Notes under the pieces: generated by a model
The model's input: only the letters and a program-made list of their open reading frames with translations
What the model was told of the DNA's origin: nothing
Database searches by the model: none
Made by a program: the position numbers and the translations under genes
Shown: positions 1 through 9,198 of the stretch, one piece after another
How positions within the stretch are numbered: position 1 is the first letter of the stretch
How the letters are laid out: every line of letters starts with the position of its first letter
Source of the DNA: Deinococcus marmoris DSM 12784
GTDB taxonomy: Bacteria; Deinococcota; Deinococci; Deinococcales; Deinococcaceae
Reading direction: 5' to 3'
NCBI RefSeq assembly: GCF_000701405.1
Contig: NZ_JNIV01000135.1
Span: forward strand, 1 to 9,505
DNA length: 9,505 nt

Positions 1-309
1 TACGCACGGAGGCGCTTTGTGCGCCTCCGTCATGTCTGGGCCGATGGTGGTTATCTGGGCAAGCTGGTCACCTGGACGCTGGAAACACTGGGCTGGACAT
101 TGGAAATCATCAAACGCAGTGACAGGGCCACAGGGTTTCAGGTGCTGCCCCGTCGCTGGGTGGTGGAACGCTCATTGGCGTGGTTGACGCGCTCACGTCG
201 GCTGAGCCGGGACTATGAAGGCCGCTGCCATACTTCCGCTTCCTGGTGCTATCTCGCCAACATTCGCCTGATGCTCCGTCGCCTCGACCCATCCGTCGAA
301 CCTTTATAA
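1..309 (+). CDS. IS5-family transposase, C-terminal part (5' end outside window)
   Basis: This is the C-terminal part of a DDE transposase that would cut and rejoin the ends of its insertion sequence. The frame is open from base 1 (reads [18 protein letters not shown]), so the gene begins upstream of the window; the GTG at 19 is only an internal codon. The DGGY near the start fits the second catalytic aspartate of IS5-type enzymes. [23 protein letters not shown] is the family's C-terminal signature and carries the catalytic glutamate in an R-x3-E arrangement. The first aspartate lies outside the window. The reading frame stops at TAA 307-309, only eight bases before the inferred IS end, so the C-terminus runs into the terminal repeat. 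It converges with and overlaps by six bases the surface-protein gene on the other strand. Family assignment is from motif recognition; the subgroup (IS427/IS1031-like) is less certain. Confidence 0.85.
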   Translation, partial: YARRRFVRLRHVWADGGYLGKLVTWTLETLGWTLEIIKRSDRATGFQVLPRRWVVERSLAWLTRSRRLSRDYEGRCHTSASWCYLANIRLMLRRLDPSVEPL

Positions 310-317
310 ACACGCTC
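301..317. repeat. Candidate terminal inverted repeat of the IS5-type element
   Basis: These 17 bases run from the last codons of the transposase to the inferred element boundary. They include the palindrome TTATAA (304-309), which gives an in-frame TAA to the transposase on + and an in-frame TAA to the converging gene on -. Only one end is visible, so the inverted partner cannot be checked here. Confidence 0.45.
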
Positions 318-3300
318 TGAGGGTCAGGTGAGGCGTGAGTTGCCCAGCCACGCCCGCGCGGATCACCACGCCGAAGCCCTTATCGTTCAGGACCAGATCG
401 GTCCCGGCGGTGGCGCTGACGGTCTCGGATTTGTAGTTCAGGTCCGCGCCCGCGCCCAGCTCGGTCTTGCTGCCCGCGATGTCGTACACGGCGCTGCCGC
501 GCAGGCCCAGGGTGGTGCGGGCGTTCAGGGGCAGGGTGGTGGTCACGCCGAAGCGGGCGCGGTTGCCCTGGCCGCCCGCCGTGGGCAGATCGTAGGCCAC
601 AGCGTAGTTGGTGCGGCCCAGCGTGCTGTCCAGCGTCAGTCCGGCAGTGTGGCCCACGCCCCAGGTGTACTTGTCGGTCAGGCCCAGGGTGACCTTGCCC
701 AGGCGGTAGCGCACGCCCACCCTGGTCTCGGCCAGTTGCTCGCCGCTGAAGGGCTGGGTATGCACCACGTCCACATCCAGCGGGGCGCGGTGATACCCAC
801 CGCTGACGATGCCGCTGATGCCCGTCTGGTCGCCGAAACCGACTTTCAGGCCGCCGCCGACGCTGAAGGGCGACAGCACCACCTCCGCGCGGGCCGAAAC
901 GTTGCCGCCCGTGGTGAAGTTGTCGGTCTGGGAGGCAGAGGGTGGGGCGGGATTGCGGTGATAGTCGGCCTCAACGATGGCACGCACGGTCCTGGTGATC
1001 CTGGCGTCGTAGGTGCCGTTGACCGTCAGGCCCGGTGTGAAGGCGGCCAGTCCAGCGTATCCGGCGTCCTGATAGCGCACCTTGAAGCCCAGGTCACCCC
1101 CGGTCAGGCCGCTGCCGCCCAGTTTGGTGTTGGCGTCCAGGCTGGCCTGCAAACCGCCGGAGTAGGCCAGCAGGCCGTCAGCGCGGGTGTCGCCATTGGC
1201 ATAGCGGGCGCGTGCGCCAAAGGTCACGGTGGCGTCCAGACTCACGGCAGCCACGCCCACCGCAAAGTTCTGTCCGGTATAGGTGGCCTGTGCGCCGTAG
1301 GCCAGTTTGCGCTGGGAATTCTCGTTCTCCAGACGATATGAGGCCAGCACCACCACATCGTTCAGCGTGGCGTCCACCCGGTCCAGCGCGCGGGTCAGGG
1401 TGACGATGCCGGTCTTGCGGTCCAACTGGTAATCCACGTTGGGAAGCAGCCGGACGCGGGCCAGTTCCTTGCCGGTGGTTTCTTCCAGCGTGACCACTTC
1501 CAGCGTCTCGCTGCCGGGGCTGATCTCGCCGTTCTTCAATCGCAGGATGCGGGTGCCTTCAGGAACAACGCGCTCGTCCTTGACGCGGGCCTCGGGCACC
1601 AGGGCCACGAAGCCGGAGACCTGCGGGTTGCCTTTGGTGTTGGCGCTCAGGGCCGTGAACTGCTCACCCACCGGCAGCACGTCAATCGGCAGCGGCGCGC
1701 GGCGGTACTGCGCGTGGAAGGCGGGGTGATCGTATTCCACGGCCACCGGATCACTGCCCTGAAGCGGCACGCTCTCCACGCTGCTGTCTCCAAACAGGCT
1801 GTAACGCTTCAACGTATCGCGCTCGGTGGGCAGGCCGTCCTTATCGGCGGCGATGTAGATCTTGCCCCCGGCCAGCGGTCCCTCGTAGCTGGCGCGGGCC
1901 TGCACCTCCAGATCGTCTTGCAGGTTCAGGTTGCCGTCCAGGCCCAGCGTGGCGCTGACCATGCCCACGCCCACGCGGCCTCCGCCGGGCGTGACGGCGT
2001 AGGTCTGACGGGTGATGTTCGCACCTTGCAGGAGGTCCAGTTTCAGGGTGCCGGGCGACGCCTGGGGTTGCAGTTCCAGCAGGCCCTCCCCGTCCGTCAG
2101 GCGCAACTGGTACTCGGCCTCACCGGGGTTGGCGTCGGGGGTGCGCGGCTCCAGATTGGAACGCAGCGTCACCGACGACTGCGAGGACAGGCGACCAAAG
2201 GCGTCCAGCGCCCGGACCCTCAGCCGCAGCGGGGTGCTGCCGTCGGCCACCAGGCTCTCGGGCAGAACTTCCACTTTCGCGGTGGGTCCCACGCGGTTGA
2301 CCGTCACACTCTGCCCGGCAAAGGTCAGGACGTTGGGGCCGATATTCAGGGGCACGCCCACGTAGACCAGACGGGTCACGCCGCGCGGGCCATCCTCGGT
2401 GGTCTGGCCGATGCGGTCTGCGCCGATCACGGTGCCGTTCACGCTCAGGTCGCTCTGCGTGCCCACCGGCAGTTCCACCACCACGCCGATGCGGTCACGG
2501 ATTCGCACGTCGCTGCCCGAGAGCGGCAGCTTGATGGCCCCGGCGTTCTCGCCACGCTGTTCGGGAGCGCTCAGGGCGGCGGCAGCGGCCAGATCGGCGG
2601 CGTCCACCCGCCCCTGCAACACCTCGCTGCGCTCGCCGCCGTAGCGGGCCAGCAGCGCGGGGGCGGGCAGTTCGGGCAGCGCACCCGTGTGGGCCAGGGT
2701 GTAGGTGACGCTGCCGCGCAACACGGTGTTCTTCTGCGAACCGGGCAGCGTCCAGTACAGCGTGCCGCTGGCCCCCCGGCGTGGATCGGCAATCGGTTGC
2801 CCGTCCAGACGGCTGCTGCCCGCAACGAACGACGCGCCCTCGGGAATAGCGTGCGCGATGACCACCTCACGGGCCTGCGCGGGGGCGTCGAAGGGCAGAC
2901 TGACAACGCTGGTGCGCGAGACGGCAGGAGTGGGCCGGGGCGTGGGCGGCGTGACCAGCGGGGCGGGTGCGGGGGCGAGCTGCACTGCAACCAACTGGCC
3001 CGTCACAGTCTGCGGACGGGGGCAGGCGGGGGTGTCCAGCGTGGCGTTCAGACTGGCCGTTCCCGCCGCAGTCACGCGCACGCGGTAGCTCAGGGTTTCT
3101 GTTTCACCGCCCGCCAATTCGCCGCTGAAGGTGGTGGGGTCCAGCGCTTCCAGCCCCGCGCCGGGGAGGTCGGTCAGGGTGTAGGGCACGGTGACTTCGC
3201 CCGTGTTCGTCAGGGTCAGCGTGACCGTGGCCTCCCCACCGATGGGGGTGTCGGTCAGCGCGGCGCGGCTCAGTTGCAGCGGGGTAGAGTCGGGCCGCAC

Positions 3301-4641
3301 ATTGACCCCCAAGCTCTGGCTCTGATTCCAGGGCGCAAACGTGGCGCTGAAGGTCAGCGGGCCGGGGCGGGTGGCCGTGCCCGTCACGCGCAGCTCGCCG
3401 GGTTTCGCGGCGCTGAAAAAGCCCGTCAGGCTACTCAGGCCGTCCACCGTCAGGCCTGCCGTGTCCAGGGTCAGGTCCAGCGGCAACTCTCCGCCGTAAG
3501 CCGTGGCGGCGCGGGCGGTCAGGGTCACGGTGTCGCCCACACAGACCTCGGGCTTGTCGCTGGTCAGGGTCAGAGCCACCTGCGGGCGCACTTCCACCCT
3601 GGCCTCGGCCACACCGCCGCGCGGCACGGTCACACTGGGGGTCACGCTGACCTGCGCGCCCGCGACTGCTGAGGCGCTGATGGGGTAGCTTCCGGCGGCC
3701 ACCCGCCCCTCGCTGCGGCCATCCACCGTCAGGGTCTGCTGGCCCACCATCACGTCGGCCACAGTGGGCTGAGAACCGCCGGGCAGAATCAGCTCAGCGG
3801 TCACGCGCAGCAGGCCGGTCTGGTCCACCGCACTGAGGGTGATCGGCGTCGGCACGCCCGCGCGCATCAGGCTGAAGCCCACTGCGTTGCTGTACTGCTT
3901 TGCGCCTGTGGGCTGGCGCAGTTCGATCACGTATTTCCCGGCACGCTGCGGCAGGGGCAATTCCACCTCGCCCAGGTTGCGGCTGATCGGCAGCGTCGTG
4001 GCGTAGCCGGTGGCCGCGTCGATCACGCGGGCTTCCAGCTCGCCCTGGCCGTCTCCGTCGTACATCTTCAGGGCGTACATGCCGCCGTCGGTGGTCACGT
4101 TGATGGCTGGAACCCAGTTCTGCGAATGCACGTTGACGGTCAGGCGGTCCGCGCTGACGGCGGCGCTGACCCCAGCCAAGCGGATGGCGAAGGTGTTCTT
4201 GCCGTTGCCCTGCGTCACGGCGCGCAGGGTGTACTGGCCTGTGGGCAGGTTCTGATCGAGTAACGTTTCCCAGCCGTGTTTGCCGGGGGTGAAGGTGCGC
4301 GTGACCACCACTTTGCCGCCCGCATCCAGCACGCTGAAGGTGGTGGAGACCTGTGCGGCATTGGCGTCATACTGCTCGTCGCCGTAATAACCGTCGCTGC
4401 GGTAATCCGACTGGTCCAGACGGGGGCTGTAGAGTTCCAGGCGCACCACGCCGCCCACCGGCACGTCCAGCGTCAGGTTCTGGTCACCCACGGTCCAGCT
4501 CAGGGCGTCGCCCACGCTGGTCAGGGGGAGGCTGGTGCTGATTTCTGTGCCGGATTCCATCGCGTTCGCGCCCGCCCCCACGGCCAGCAGGGCAGAGAGG
4601 GTCAGGGCGATGCGGTGCAGGTGGTGTGGGTTGCGCTTCAC
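304..4641 (-). CDS. Secreted DUF11/Ig-like protein with C-terminal outer-membrane beta-barrel, 3' end truncated by IS
   Basis: 1445 residues, function unknown; likely an outer-membrane anchor or surface-display protein. Residues 1-27 are a signal peptide with probable cleavage after ANA. Residues about 30-260 are beta-rich and resemble pre-peptidase-type domains, with an acidic/Tyr patch ([13 protein letters not shown]) near 80-92. DUF11/Ig-like domains span about 350-550. A Pro-rich hinge lies at 555-575, a second DUF11-like unit at 577-650, an invasin-like Ig domain at 785-885, and a region at 890-1100 ending in a [16 protein letters not shown] motif that commonly precedes barrels. From about 1110 to the end alternating strands with Gly/aromatic residues form the barrel. 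It ends in LTLRACL rather than the usual terminal aromatic; the last residues (A, C, L and most of R) come from the IS. The GTG start follows GGAGG; the nearby ATG (4649-4647) is out of frame and stops at once. Second gene of an operon with the 4646-7444 gene. Confidence 0.85.
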   Translation of the reverse strand: MKRNPHHLHRIALTLSALLAVGAGANAMESGTEISTSLPLTSVGDALSWTVGDQNLTLDVPVGGVVRLELYSPRLDQSDYRSDGYYGDEQYDANAAQVSTTFSVLDAGGKVVVTRTFTPGKHGWETLLDQNLPTGQYTLRAVTQGNGKNTFAIRLAGVSAAVSADRLTVNVHSQNWVPAINVTTDGGMYALKMYDGDGQGELEARVIDAATGYATTLPISRNLGEVELPLPQRAGKYVIELRQPTGAKQYSNAVGFSLMRAGVPTPITLSAVDQTGLLRVTAELILPGGSQPTVADVMVGQQTLTVDGRSEGRVAAGSYPISASAVAGAQVSVTPSVTVPRGGVAEARVEVRPQVALTLTSDKPEVCVGDTVTLTARAATAYGGELPLDLTLDTAGLTVDGLSSLTGFFSAAKPGELRVTGTATRPGPLTFSATFAPWNQSQSLGVNVRPDSTPLQLSRAALTDTPIGGEATVTLTLTNTGEVTVPYTLTDLPGAGLEALDPTTFSGELAGGETETLSYRVRVTAAGTASLNATLDTPACPRPQTVTGQLVAVQLAPAPAPLVTPPTPRPTPAVSRTSVVSLPFDAPAQAREVVIAHAIPEGASFVAGSSRLDGQPIADPRRGASGTLYWTLPGSQKNTVLRGSVTYTLAHTGALPELPAPALLARYGGERSEVLQGRVDAADLAAAAALSAPEQRGENAGAIKLPLSGSDVRIRDRIGVVVELPVGTQSDLSVNGTVIGADRIGQTTEDGPRGVTRLVYVGVPLNIGPNVLTFAGQSVTVNRVGPTAKVEVLPESLVADGSTPLRLRVRALDAFGRLSSQSSVTLRSNLEPRTPDANPGEAEYQLRLTDGEGLLELQPQASPGTLKLDLLQGANITRQTYAVTPGGGRVGVGMVSATLGLDGNLNLQDDLEVQARASYEGPLAGGKIYIAADKDGLPTERDTLKRYSLFGDSSVESVPLQGSDPVAVEYDHPAFHAQYRRAPLPIDVLPVGEQFTALSANTKGNPQVSGFVALVPEARVKDERVVPEGTRILRLKNGEISPGSETLEVVTLEETTGKELARVRLLPNVDYQLDRKTGIVTLTRALDRVDATLNDVVVLASYRLENENSQRKLAYGAQATYTGQNFAVGVAAVSLDATVTFGARARYANGDTRADGLLAYSGGLQASLDANTKLGGSGLTGGDLGFKVRYQDAGYAGLAAFTPGLTVNGTYDARITRTVRAIVEADYHRNPAPPSASQTDNFTTGGNVSARAEVVLSPFSVGGGLKVGFGDQTGISGIVSGGYHRAPLDVDVVHTQPFSGEQLAETRVGVRYRLGKVTLGLTDKYTWGVGHTAGLTLDSTLGRTNYAVAYDLPTAGGQGNRARFGVTTTLPLNARTTLGLRGSAVYDIAGSKTELGAGADLNYKSETVSATAGTDLVLNDKGFGVVIRAGVAGQLTPHLTLRACL

Positions 4642-4645
4642 GGTT

Positions 4646-7444
4646 TCATTCCCTCCAGCTCAGCGTGGGATCGGTGATGGCCGCGCGCGGCTCGCCGGTC
4701 CAGGCAAAGCGGTAGGTGAGGTTCGTTTCACCTGCGGGAAGGTTAGCGGTCAGGCTATTGCGGCCTTCTTTCAAAGTGGCCCCGGCGGGCAGCGGATCAC
4801 TGAGGTCCACGCCCTCCAGGGCGCGCGGCGTGGCCAGTTTCAGCGTGACCACGTAACCGCCGTCCACGGCGTAGACGGCTTTTTCCAGCGTCACGTCACC
4901 TGCCGTCAGGGTGGTGCGGCGCAGCGCCGAAACCTCGCCCCCCAGCGGGGCCAGCGGGAAATCCACACCGGTCAGGCCGTTCACGAACACCGTCTGGGTG
5001 CCGCTCAGGCCGCCGTCGCGCGGCATATGCAGCGGCGGGTAGGGGGTGGTCAGGGGGTCCAGGCGCAGCGCCTGCGTGCCGTTCACCACGTTGGCAAAGC
5101 TGTAGCGGCCCCCCACATCGGTCAGGGTCTGGCGGCCCCCGGCCAGCAGCACGCGGGCACGCGGCAGCGGGGTGTCCAGCCCTTCCTGGTAGCGCCCGTC
5201 GCGGTTGCGGTCCACGTACACCAGGCCCAGGATGTCCGACAGCGGCGCGAAGTTCAGCAGCTTGAGCTTGACCGTGGCCACCGCCCGGTTGCTGGCAATC
5301 GCGCGGGCCACGCCCCCGGCCCCCACGCCGCTGACGGTCACGGTGTTGACCAGTTCGCCCAGGGCGTCCGGGGTCACGCGTGTGTCGTAGGCCAGCGTGA
5401 TCGGCACCCCGGCCTTCAGTTCCGCCACGGCCCAGGTCAGCACGCCGCCCGTGATCTGCGGGTCTGCAATCGGGTTGCCGTCCAGCTTGCTGCTGCCGGG
5501 GATGTAGCTCAGCCCCTTCGCGGGCGTGTCGTTGATCTGTGCGTCGATGATGGACGTGGTGGCCGATTTGTTGGTGACGGTCAGGTTGTAGGTCAGGCGG
5601 TCCCCCACGGTCACCTCGGGGGCGTTCACGTCCTTGAGAACGGCCAGTTTGGCGGTCCACACCGGGGTCATGACCTCGTTGCTGTTCAGCGAGTCCGGGG
5701 TCTGGGTGCTGACCATCTGAAAGATGTTCTTGAGGGCCTCGCCGTCCACCGCGCGCGTGCTGACGGACGTGACCACGGTCAGCACGCGCGTCTCATTGGG
5801 GGCCAGCGTGCCCAGCGTCCAATTGACGGTCTGCGCGCCTTCTGCTCCGGCGCTGAGGCCACCGTCCGTGGCGCTCACGAAGTCCAGATGGGCGGTCAGT
5901 TTGTCGGTCACCACCACGCCGGTCAGCGGGCGGCTGTAGGGATTGCGGACCATGAGGCGGTAGGTGATGGTGTCGCCCGCCGCCACCGTCGCCCCGGCGG
6001 GCAGGGTCACCGTCGCCCCGCCATCTTTCGCGGTGGCCACGTAGGACTTGACCAGTTCGGGCAGACCGCTCTCGACGCTCTGCACGGCGTCTGCGGTGGC
6101 ATTGCTGGTTCCCCGGTCCCCCTTGATGGTAATGAGGGCGTCCAGCGGCCCCGTCTGCGCGGCGCTGTAGCACACGCGCACGGGGGCGCTCTGGCCCGCT
6201 TCCAGGGGGATCGGCTGCACGAGGGGCTGACCGTCCTGGCCCACGAAAGTGGCCGCCGCGCCGCCCGTGGGATAGCTCACGCTCAGGGTGAAGGCGTCCT
6301 TCACGTCACCCGTGTTCTTTGCGGTGTGGTCAAAGCAGACCGGCTGGCCCACCACGGCCAGCGCCCTGCTCTGACGGTCTGCGGCGCTGCCTTCCGGGGC
6401 CTCGGGATTGCCTTCCGGGCCGATGGCAACGGCGGGCAGATAGCGCACATCGACTTTCGCCGTATCACTCACAGTGGTCTTGCCCGTCAGAGCGGTGGCG
6501 GTGTTGGGGATGATCTTGTTTTCCGCGCTGGCGTCGGCGCGCATACGAAAGGTCAGGGTCAGGTCTGCGCCGGGGGCCAGGCTGGGCACACGCACGCGCA
6601 CGCCGCGCACCACGGTTCCGGGGGCGGCGGTCCAGACGCTGCCGTCGGCGGTGTATTCCAGCGTTCCAGTGCTGGCAATGGCGCTGCCTGCCACAAAGGT
6701 CAGGCCCTGCGCCAGTTGCTCGGTCAGGTTGTCAGTCAGGATCACCTCGCGGCTCTGGCCCTTGCCGCCGTTGGTGGTTTTGACCGTCACGGTGGTCTCA
6801 CTGCCGGGGCGCAGCAGCGCGGGCGAGAAGCTCTTGCTCACGGCCAGTTCGGGGGGCGGGCTGATGCGGACCACGCTGACGTTGTTGCTGTCGCTCTGGC
6901 CGCCCGCGCACCCGGCCACCAGATTCACGAAGGCGTCCCCGGCGCTGATCGCGTCCACCAGCAGCAGCACGTCCGCGCTCTTATCGGCGTCCAGCGTCAC
7001 ACTGCTGATCTCCGGCTCGCCTACATCGGCCTTCCCGTTGCCGTTCAGGTCACGCACCAGTTTCAGACCAGGGGCGGAAGTGCCGCCTGCCTCGGTGCGG
7101 GCTGTCACGCCGAAGGTAAAAGTGGCGTTGCCCGCATTGACCACCTTGTACACGAACGTCGCCTGTTCGCCGGGCAGCAGGGAGGCGCTCTGGCCCGGCT
7201 GGGCCACGGTGCCGTCGGGGGTCACGCTCAGGGCACACACGGCAGAAACGGTGGTCTGCACGACGTTGGACTGCGACACCGTCGGCTGACCAGTGGTGGG
7301 AGACACGAACTCGGCCTGCGCCTGATTGGTGATCACCGTGCCGGCGGGCGTCAGGCCCTGTGCGGTCAGACTCTGTGCGCCAGCAAAACCGGGAAGCAGC
7401 AGGCCCAGCAGCAGTGCGGGAAGGATGAAGCGGGAGCGGGTCAC
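4646..7444 (-). CDS. Secreted DUF11-repeat protein with SdrD-type B domain
   Basis: 932 residues, function unknown; probably an exported structural or adhesive surface protein. Residues 1-23 are a signal peptide (hydrophobic LLLGLLL core, cleavage after AGA). An N-terminal beta domain (24-195) holds C70, C179 and an EF-hand-like loop [12 protein letters not shown] at 132-143. DUF11-like units follow at about 197-335, 462-595 and 598-725; the unit at 340-455 differs and has C370 and C425. Residues 738-834 form an SdrD B-like domain with the calcium-type loop [13 protein letters not shown] (745-757) and a GGRYSF motif. The last 100 residues form another beta domain ending in SWRE. No sortase motif, membrane anchor or barrel is present, so it must be secreted or held by a partner, plausibly the product of the gene four bases downstream. 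The GTG start is fixed: AGGAG lies six bases upstream and an in-frame TAG overlaps that site at 7456-7454. Confidence 0.88.
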   Translation of the reverse strand: MTRSRFILPALLLGLLLPGFAGAQSLTAQGLTPAGTVITNQAQAEFVSPTTGQPTVSQSNVVQTTVSAVCALSVTPDGTVAQPGQSASLLPGEQATFVYKVVNAGNATFTFGVTARTEAGGTSAPGLKLVRDLNGNGKADVGEPEISSVTLDADKSADVLLLVDAISAGDAFVNLVAGCAGGQSDSNNVSVVRISPPPELAVSKSFSPALLRPGSETTVTVKTTNGGKGQSREVILTDNLTEQLAQGLTFVAGSAIASTGTLEYTADGSVWTAAPGTVVRGVRVRVPSLAPGADLTLTFRMRADASAENKIIPNTATALTGKTTVSDTAKVDVRYLPAVAIGPEGNPEAPEGSAADRQSRALAVVGQPVCFDHTAKNTGDVKDAFTLSVSYPTGGAAATFVGQDGQPLVQPIPLEAGQSAPVRVCYSAAQTGPLDALITIKGDRGTSNATADAVQSVESGLPELVKSYVATAKDGGATVTLPAGATVAAGDTITYRLMVRNPYSRPLTGVVVTDKLTAHLDFVSATDGGLSAGAEGAQTVNWTLGTLAPNETRVLTVVTSVSTRAVDGEALKNIFQMVSTQTPDSLNSNEVMTPVWTAKLAVLKDVNAPEVTVGDRLTYNLTVTNKSATTSIIDAQINDTPAKGLSYIPGSSKLDGNPIADPQITGGVLTWAVAELKAGVPITLAYDTRVTPDALGELVNTVTVSGVGAGGVARAIASNRAVATVKLKLLNFAPLSDILGLVYVDRNRDGRYQEGLDTPLPRARVLLAGGRQTLTDVGGRYSFANVVNGTQALRLDPLTTPYPPLHMPRDGGLSGTQTVFVNGLTGVDFPLAPLGGEVSALRRTTLTAGDVTLEKAVYAVDGGYVVTLKLATPRALEGVDLSDPLPAGATLKEGRNSLTANLPAGETNLTYRFAWTGEPRAAITDPTLSWRE
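4652..4656 (-). promoter_or_regulatory. Ribosome binding site of the barrel-protein gene
   Basis: GGAGG sits inside the last codons of the upstream gene, ten bases before the GTG at 4641. The upstream stop codon TGA (4648-4646) lies between this site and the start, so ribosomes finishing the first gene stop over the second start. It supports the GTG start and suggests translational coupling. Confidence 0.7.
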
Positions 7445-7450
7445 AGGGTT

Positions 7451-7455
7451 CTCCT
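7451..7455 (-). promoter_or_regulatory. Ribosome binding site fixing the GTG start of the DUF11/SdrB gene
   Basis: AGGAG is followed by six bases (AACCCT) and then GTG at 7444. The in-frame stop TAG at 7456-7454 overlaps this site, so no longer start in this frame is possible. Confidence 0.75.
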
Positions 7456-7550
7456 AGAGGGGATCGGGGAAAAACGGGCACGGCGCACGGAAATGTGCGT
7501 GGGATCAAAACTGGGGACAGGGCAAAAGAATTTCTGTTGTTGGGGGAATG

Positions 7551-7567
7551 GACGGTGCGGCACCGTC
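7551..7567. promoter_or_regulatory. Perfect 17-base palindrome, candidate operator
   Basis: GACGGTGC-G-GCACCGTC has two exact 8-base arms around one central base. It lies between the terminator of the upstream gene and the start of the two-gene operon. No T-tract follows it on either strand, so it is not a good terminator; a binding site for a dimeric regulator is the simplest reading. No regulator gene is visible in the window. Confidence 0.45.
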
Positions 7568-7575
7568 ATGTAACG

Positions 7576-7608
7576 AAAAAGCGCGCCCCACACAGAGGCA
7601 GGGCGCGC
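7576..7608 (-). terminator. Rho-independent terminator of the truncated surface-protein gene
   Basis: On the - strand GCGCGCCC pairs perfectly with GGGCGCGC across a 12-base loop and is followed at once by TTTTT. It begins about a dozen bases after the TAA stop of the 7620-9191 gene. It separates that gene from the downstream two-gene operon, which therefore needs its own promoter. Confidence 0.88.
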
Positions 7609-7619
7609 ATAGAGAGGGT

Positions 7620-9191
7620 TTACTTGATGATGACCTGGAAGGTGAGCGTCAAGCCGCCCTGGGCAGGGAACAGATCGTTGCCGTCCACCGAGCCGTTGGC
7701 ATTGGTGTCCACGCCGACGTCCACGCTGGTCACTGCGCTCACGGCAATCGCCGGGAGAGCGCTGGTCTGCCAGGTGCCGCCGTTGAAGCGGTACAGCACG
7801 GTGCCTGCCGCAAAGGTCTTGGTGGCCGAGACGGAGCTGAACGTCGCCCAGGTGAACACATTGGTGTTGGGGTTGGTGTTCGACTCGGTCACGTAGAAGT
7901 TCTTGAGGACCGCGTTGTAGTTGTTCTTTGCCGTGATGGTGTAGCTCAGGGTTGCGCCGGGCAGGGCCGAGCCGGGTTCGGTCTTGGTCAGCGTGACGCC
8001 CTTGTTGTTGGGCTGGACCACGACGATCTCGTCGTTGTTGTCCTCACGGACGATGGTGCTGTACACCGCTTCGGCGCGCTGCTTGACGATCAGGTTGGTG
8101 GTCACGCCGTTGACCGTGGTGGCCTGAGCGTTGGCGGGCATGTCCACGACGGCGAAGACTTTAAGTTCCATGTTGGCGATGCCCGTGCCGGTGGTGTAGG
8201 TGCGTGTGCCGTTGCCGTTGGTCACGAAGGGCAGTTCTGTGCCCGGCTGCCCGCTGTTGTCGCTGAAGTAGCGAACGTTGACGGTCTGGCTGGACACGGT
8301 GCTGTCGGCAGCGATCACGGGCACATCGACGGTGCCGGTCAGGGCATAGGTATCGTTGTACGCACCCAGGTTGGCCAGGTCCATGGGGAACACGGCGCTG
8401 CTGTCGGTGTTCATGGCAGTTGCCGTTCCAGAAGCCGCACCCGGCACGACGCTCTGCACAGGGTTAGGGGTGGGGGCCGTGCCCAGGGCAGTGGTCGCGT
8501 CGCCGAACTGCAATTGCGGCGGGTAGATGGTGTTGGTCGAGGCGTCGTCGCTGAGCAGTTCGCCGTCGTTGCCCGAATCCGCGCCCACGACAATAACGAG
8601 GGGGCTGGGATCGTTGGCCGGATTAGCGTCGTAATCAGGATAGGTGACCACCGTACGGTAGCCCAGGGTCTGACCGGAGGCCACCGTCAGCAGGGGATAA
8701 CCGCTGCCATCCACGGGCAGGGGGGTTCCTGTCAGGTCCGTGAAGCGCACCGTCACACCGTCTGGCAGGGTGAAGACCCCAGCAGTACTGGGCGTGACCA
8801 GAGAAATGCCGCCTGGGCCGGTTCGATCGGTGGGGAAAAGGCGAACCGTGTCCGACAGCGTTCCGCCGTTAGTCAGGCTGTTGAGGAAGACCACCGTGTC
8901 GGCAACGCTGTCGACGTCTGCCTTGGGATAGGCGATCTGGTTGTCCGCATTGACGGCCACGATATTCGTGCCGGGCCGCGTGGGGTCCACGTAACCAGGA
9001 ACGCTGGTGGGGCTGGTGGGAGGCGTCACGGTGGTGGTGGGCGGCTGCTGGCCCGGTGCCAGCGGATCACCGTCGATCACGCCGTTGAAGATTGAGGGGG
9101 TATAGATGACCGCGCGGCTGAACTGAAGATCAGTGGACGCCTCGGTTTTGGGAGCGATTACGCCCGCATCGAAGACTTCAGTACCGGACAA
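7620..9191 (-). CDS. DUF11-type surface protein, N-terminus lost at IS junction (probable pseudogene)
   Basis: 523 residues can be read from a TTG at 9191, but the product has no signal peptide, unlike the two other surface proteins. No obvious Shine-Dalgarno supports the TTG, and the frame stays open upstream only to a TAA at 9233-9231, inside the IS transposase gene. The natural start has therefore probably been removed. What remains is all beta and rich in Thr, Asn, Val and Asp: a Pro/Thr linker at 47-66, beta-sandwich units over about 70-225 and 230-390, and a DUF11-like unit from about 396 to the end (GVTLTKTEPGSALPGATLSY). Near the C-terminus DTNANGSVDGND (495-506) is a full dockerin/EF-hand-like calcium loop. 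A terminator follows the stop. Its role was probably in the cell envelope; it may now be silent, or transcribed from the IS, which reads in the same direction. Confidence 0.75.
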   Translation of the reverse strand: MSGTEVFDAGVIAPKTEASTDLQFSRAVIYTPSIFNGVIDGDPLAPGQQPPTTTVTPPTSPTSVPGYVDPTRPGTNIVAVNADNQIAYPKADVDSVADTVVFLNSLTNGGTLSDTVRLFPTDRTGPGGISLVTPSTAGVFTLPDGVTVRFTDLTGTPLPVDGSGYPLLTVASGQTLGYRTVVTYPDYDANPANDPSPLVIVVGADSGNDGELLSDDASTNTIYPPQLQFGDATTALGTAPTPNPVQSVVPGAASGTATAMNTDSSAVFPMDLANLGAYNDTYALTGTVDVPVIAADSTVSSQTVNVRYFSDNSGQPGTELPFVTNGNGTRTYTTGTGIANMELKVFAVVDMPANAQATTVNGVTTNLIVKQRAEAVYSTIVREDNNDEIVVVQPNNKGVTLTKTEPGSALPGATLSYTITAKNNYNAVLKNFYVTESNTNPNTNVFTWATFSSVSATKTFAAGTVLYRFNGGTWQTSALPAIAVSAVTSVDVGVDTNANGSVDGNDLFPAQGGLTLTFQVIIK

Positions 9192-9198
9192 CTTGCGT

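Larger units (their letters stand above)
1..317 (+). mobile_element. IS5-family insertion sequence, right end
   Basis: The element contains the transposase C-terminus and ends at about 317. Read inward from the right, the terminal bases are GAGCGTGTTTATAAAGG, resembling the GAGC-type ends of the IS427/IS1031 groups of IS5. The next three bases, TGA (318-320), fit the TNA target duplicated by those groups. The matching left end and second TGA copy lie outside the window, so the boundary is inferred from pattern, not from a visible pair. The element sits inside the 3' part of the barrel-protein gene. Confidence 0.65.
7445..7575 (-). promoter_or_regulatory. Leader region of the two-gene operon, promoter not resolved
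   Basis: Because a terminator closes the gene before it, the operon promoter should lie in this stretch. I see no convincing -35/-10 pair: the AT-richer patches (AGAAATTCTTTTGCC and AGTTTTGATCC on the - strand) are not spaced as a sigma-70 promoter. A short hairpin, CGCAC-ATTTCC-GTGCG, occupies 7484-7499 in the presumed 5' leader. Confidence 0.35.

Noticed and set aside
328..1341. Open frame on + just after the IS5-type element
   Set aside because: Low-complexity Gly/Ala/Gln/His translation, antisense to the barrel region. It starts close to the IS end but nothing supports a real gene.
1714..3672. Long open frame on + inside the barrel-protein gene
   Set aside because: Same composition artefact, no ribosome binding site or domain, and antisense to well-supported coding sequence.
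4641..4649. The two large genes as one gene split by a frameshift
   Set aside because: The second gene begins with its own signal peptide directly after its start and has a ribosome binding site, so these are two separate proteins.
7551..7567. Radiation/desiccation response motif of Deinococcus
   Set aside because: The length is similar, but the sequence is GC-rich and does not resemble the AT-rich consensus of that motif.
4535..7573. Long open frame on + covering the whole DUF11/SdrB gene
   Set aside because: It is antisense to a protein with a signal peptide, clear domains and a ribosome binding site. Its translation is rich in His, Gly, Gln and Arg with no recognisable fold, as expected from the reverse frame of a GC-rich gene.
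9189..9191. TTG as the true start of the third surface-protein gene
   Set aside because: No Shine-Dalgarno or signal peptide, and its position next to the transposase stop indicates a chance codon at a truncated 5' end.
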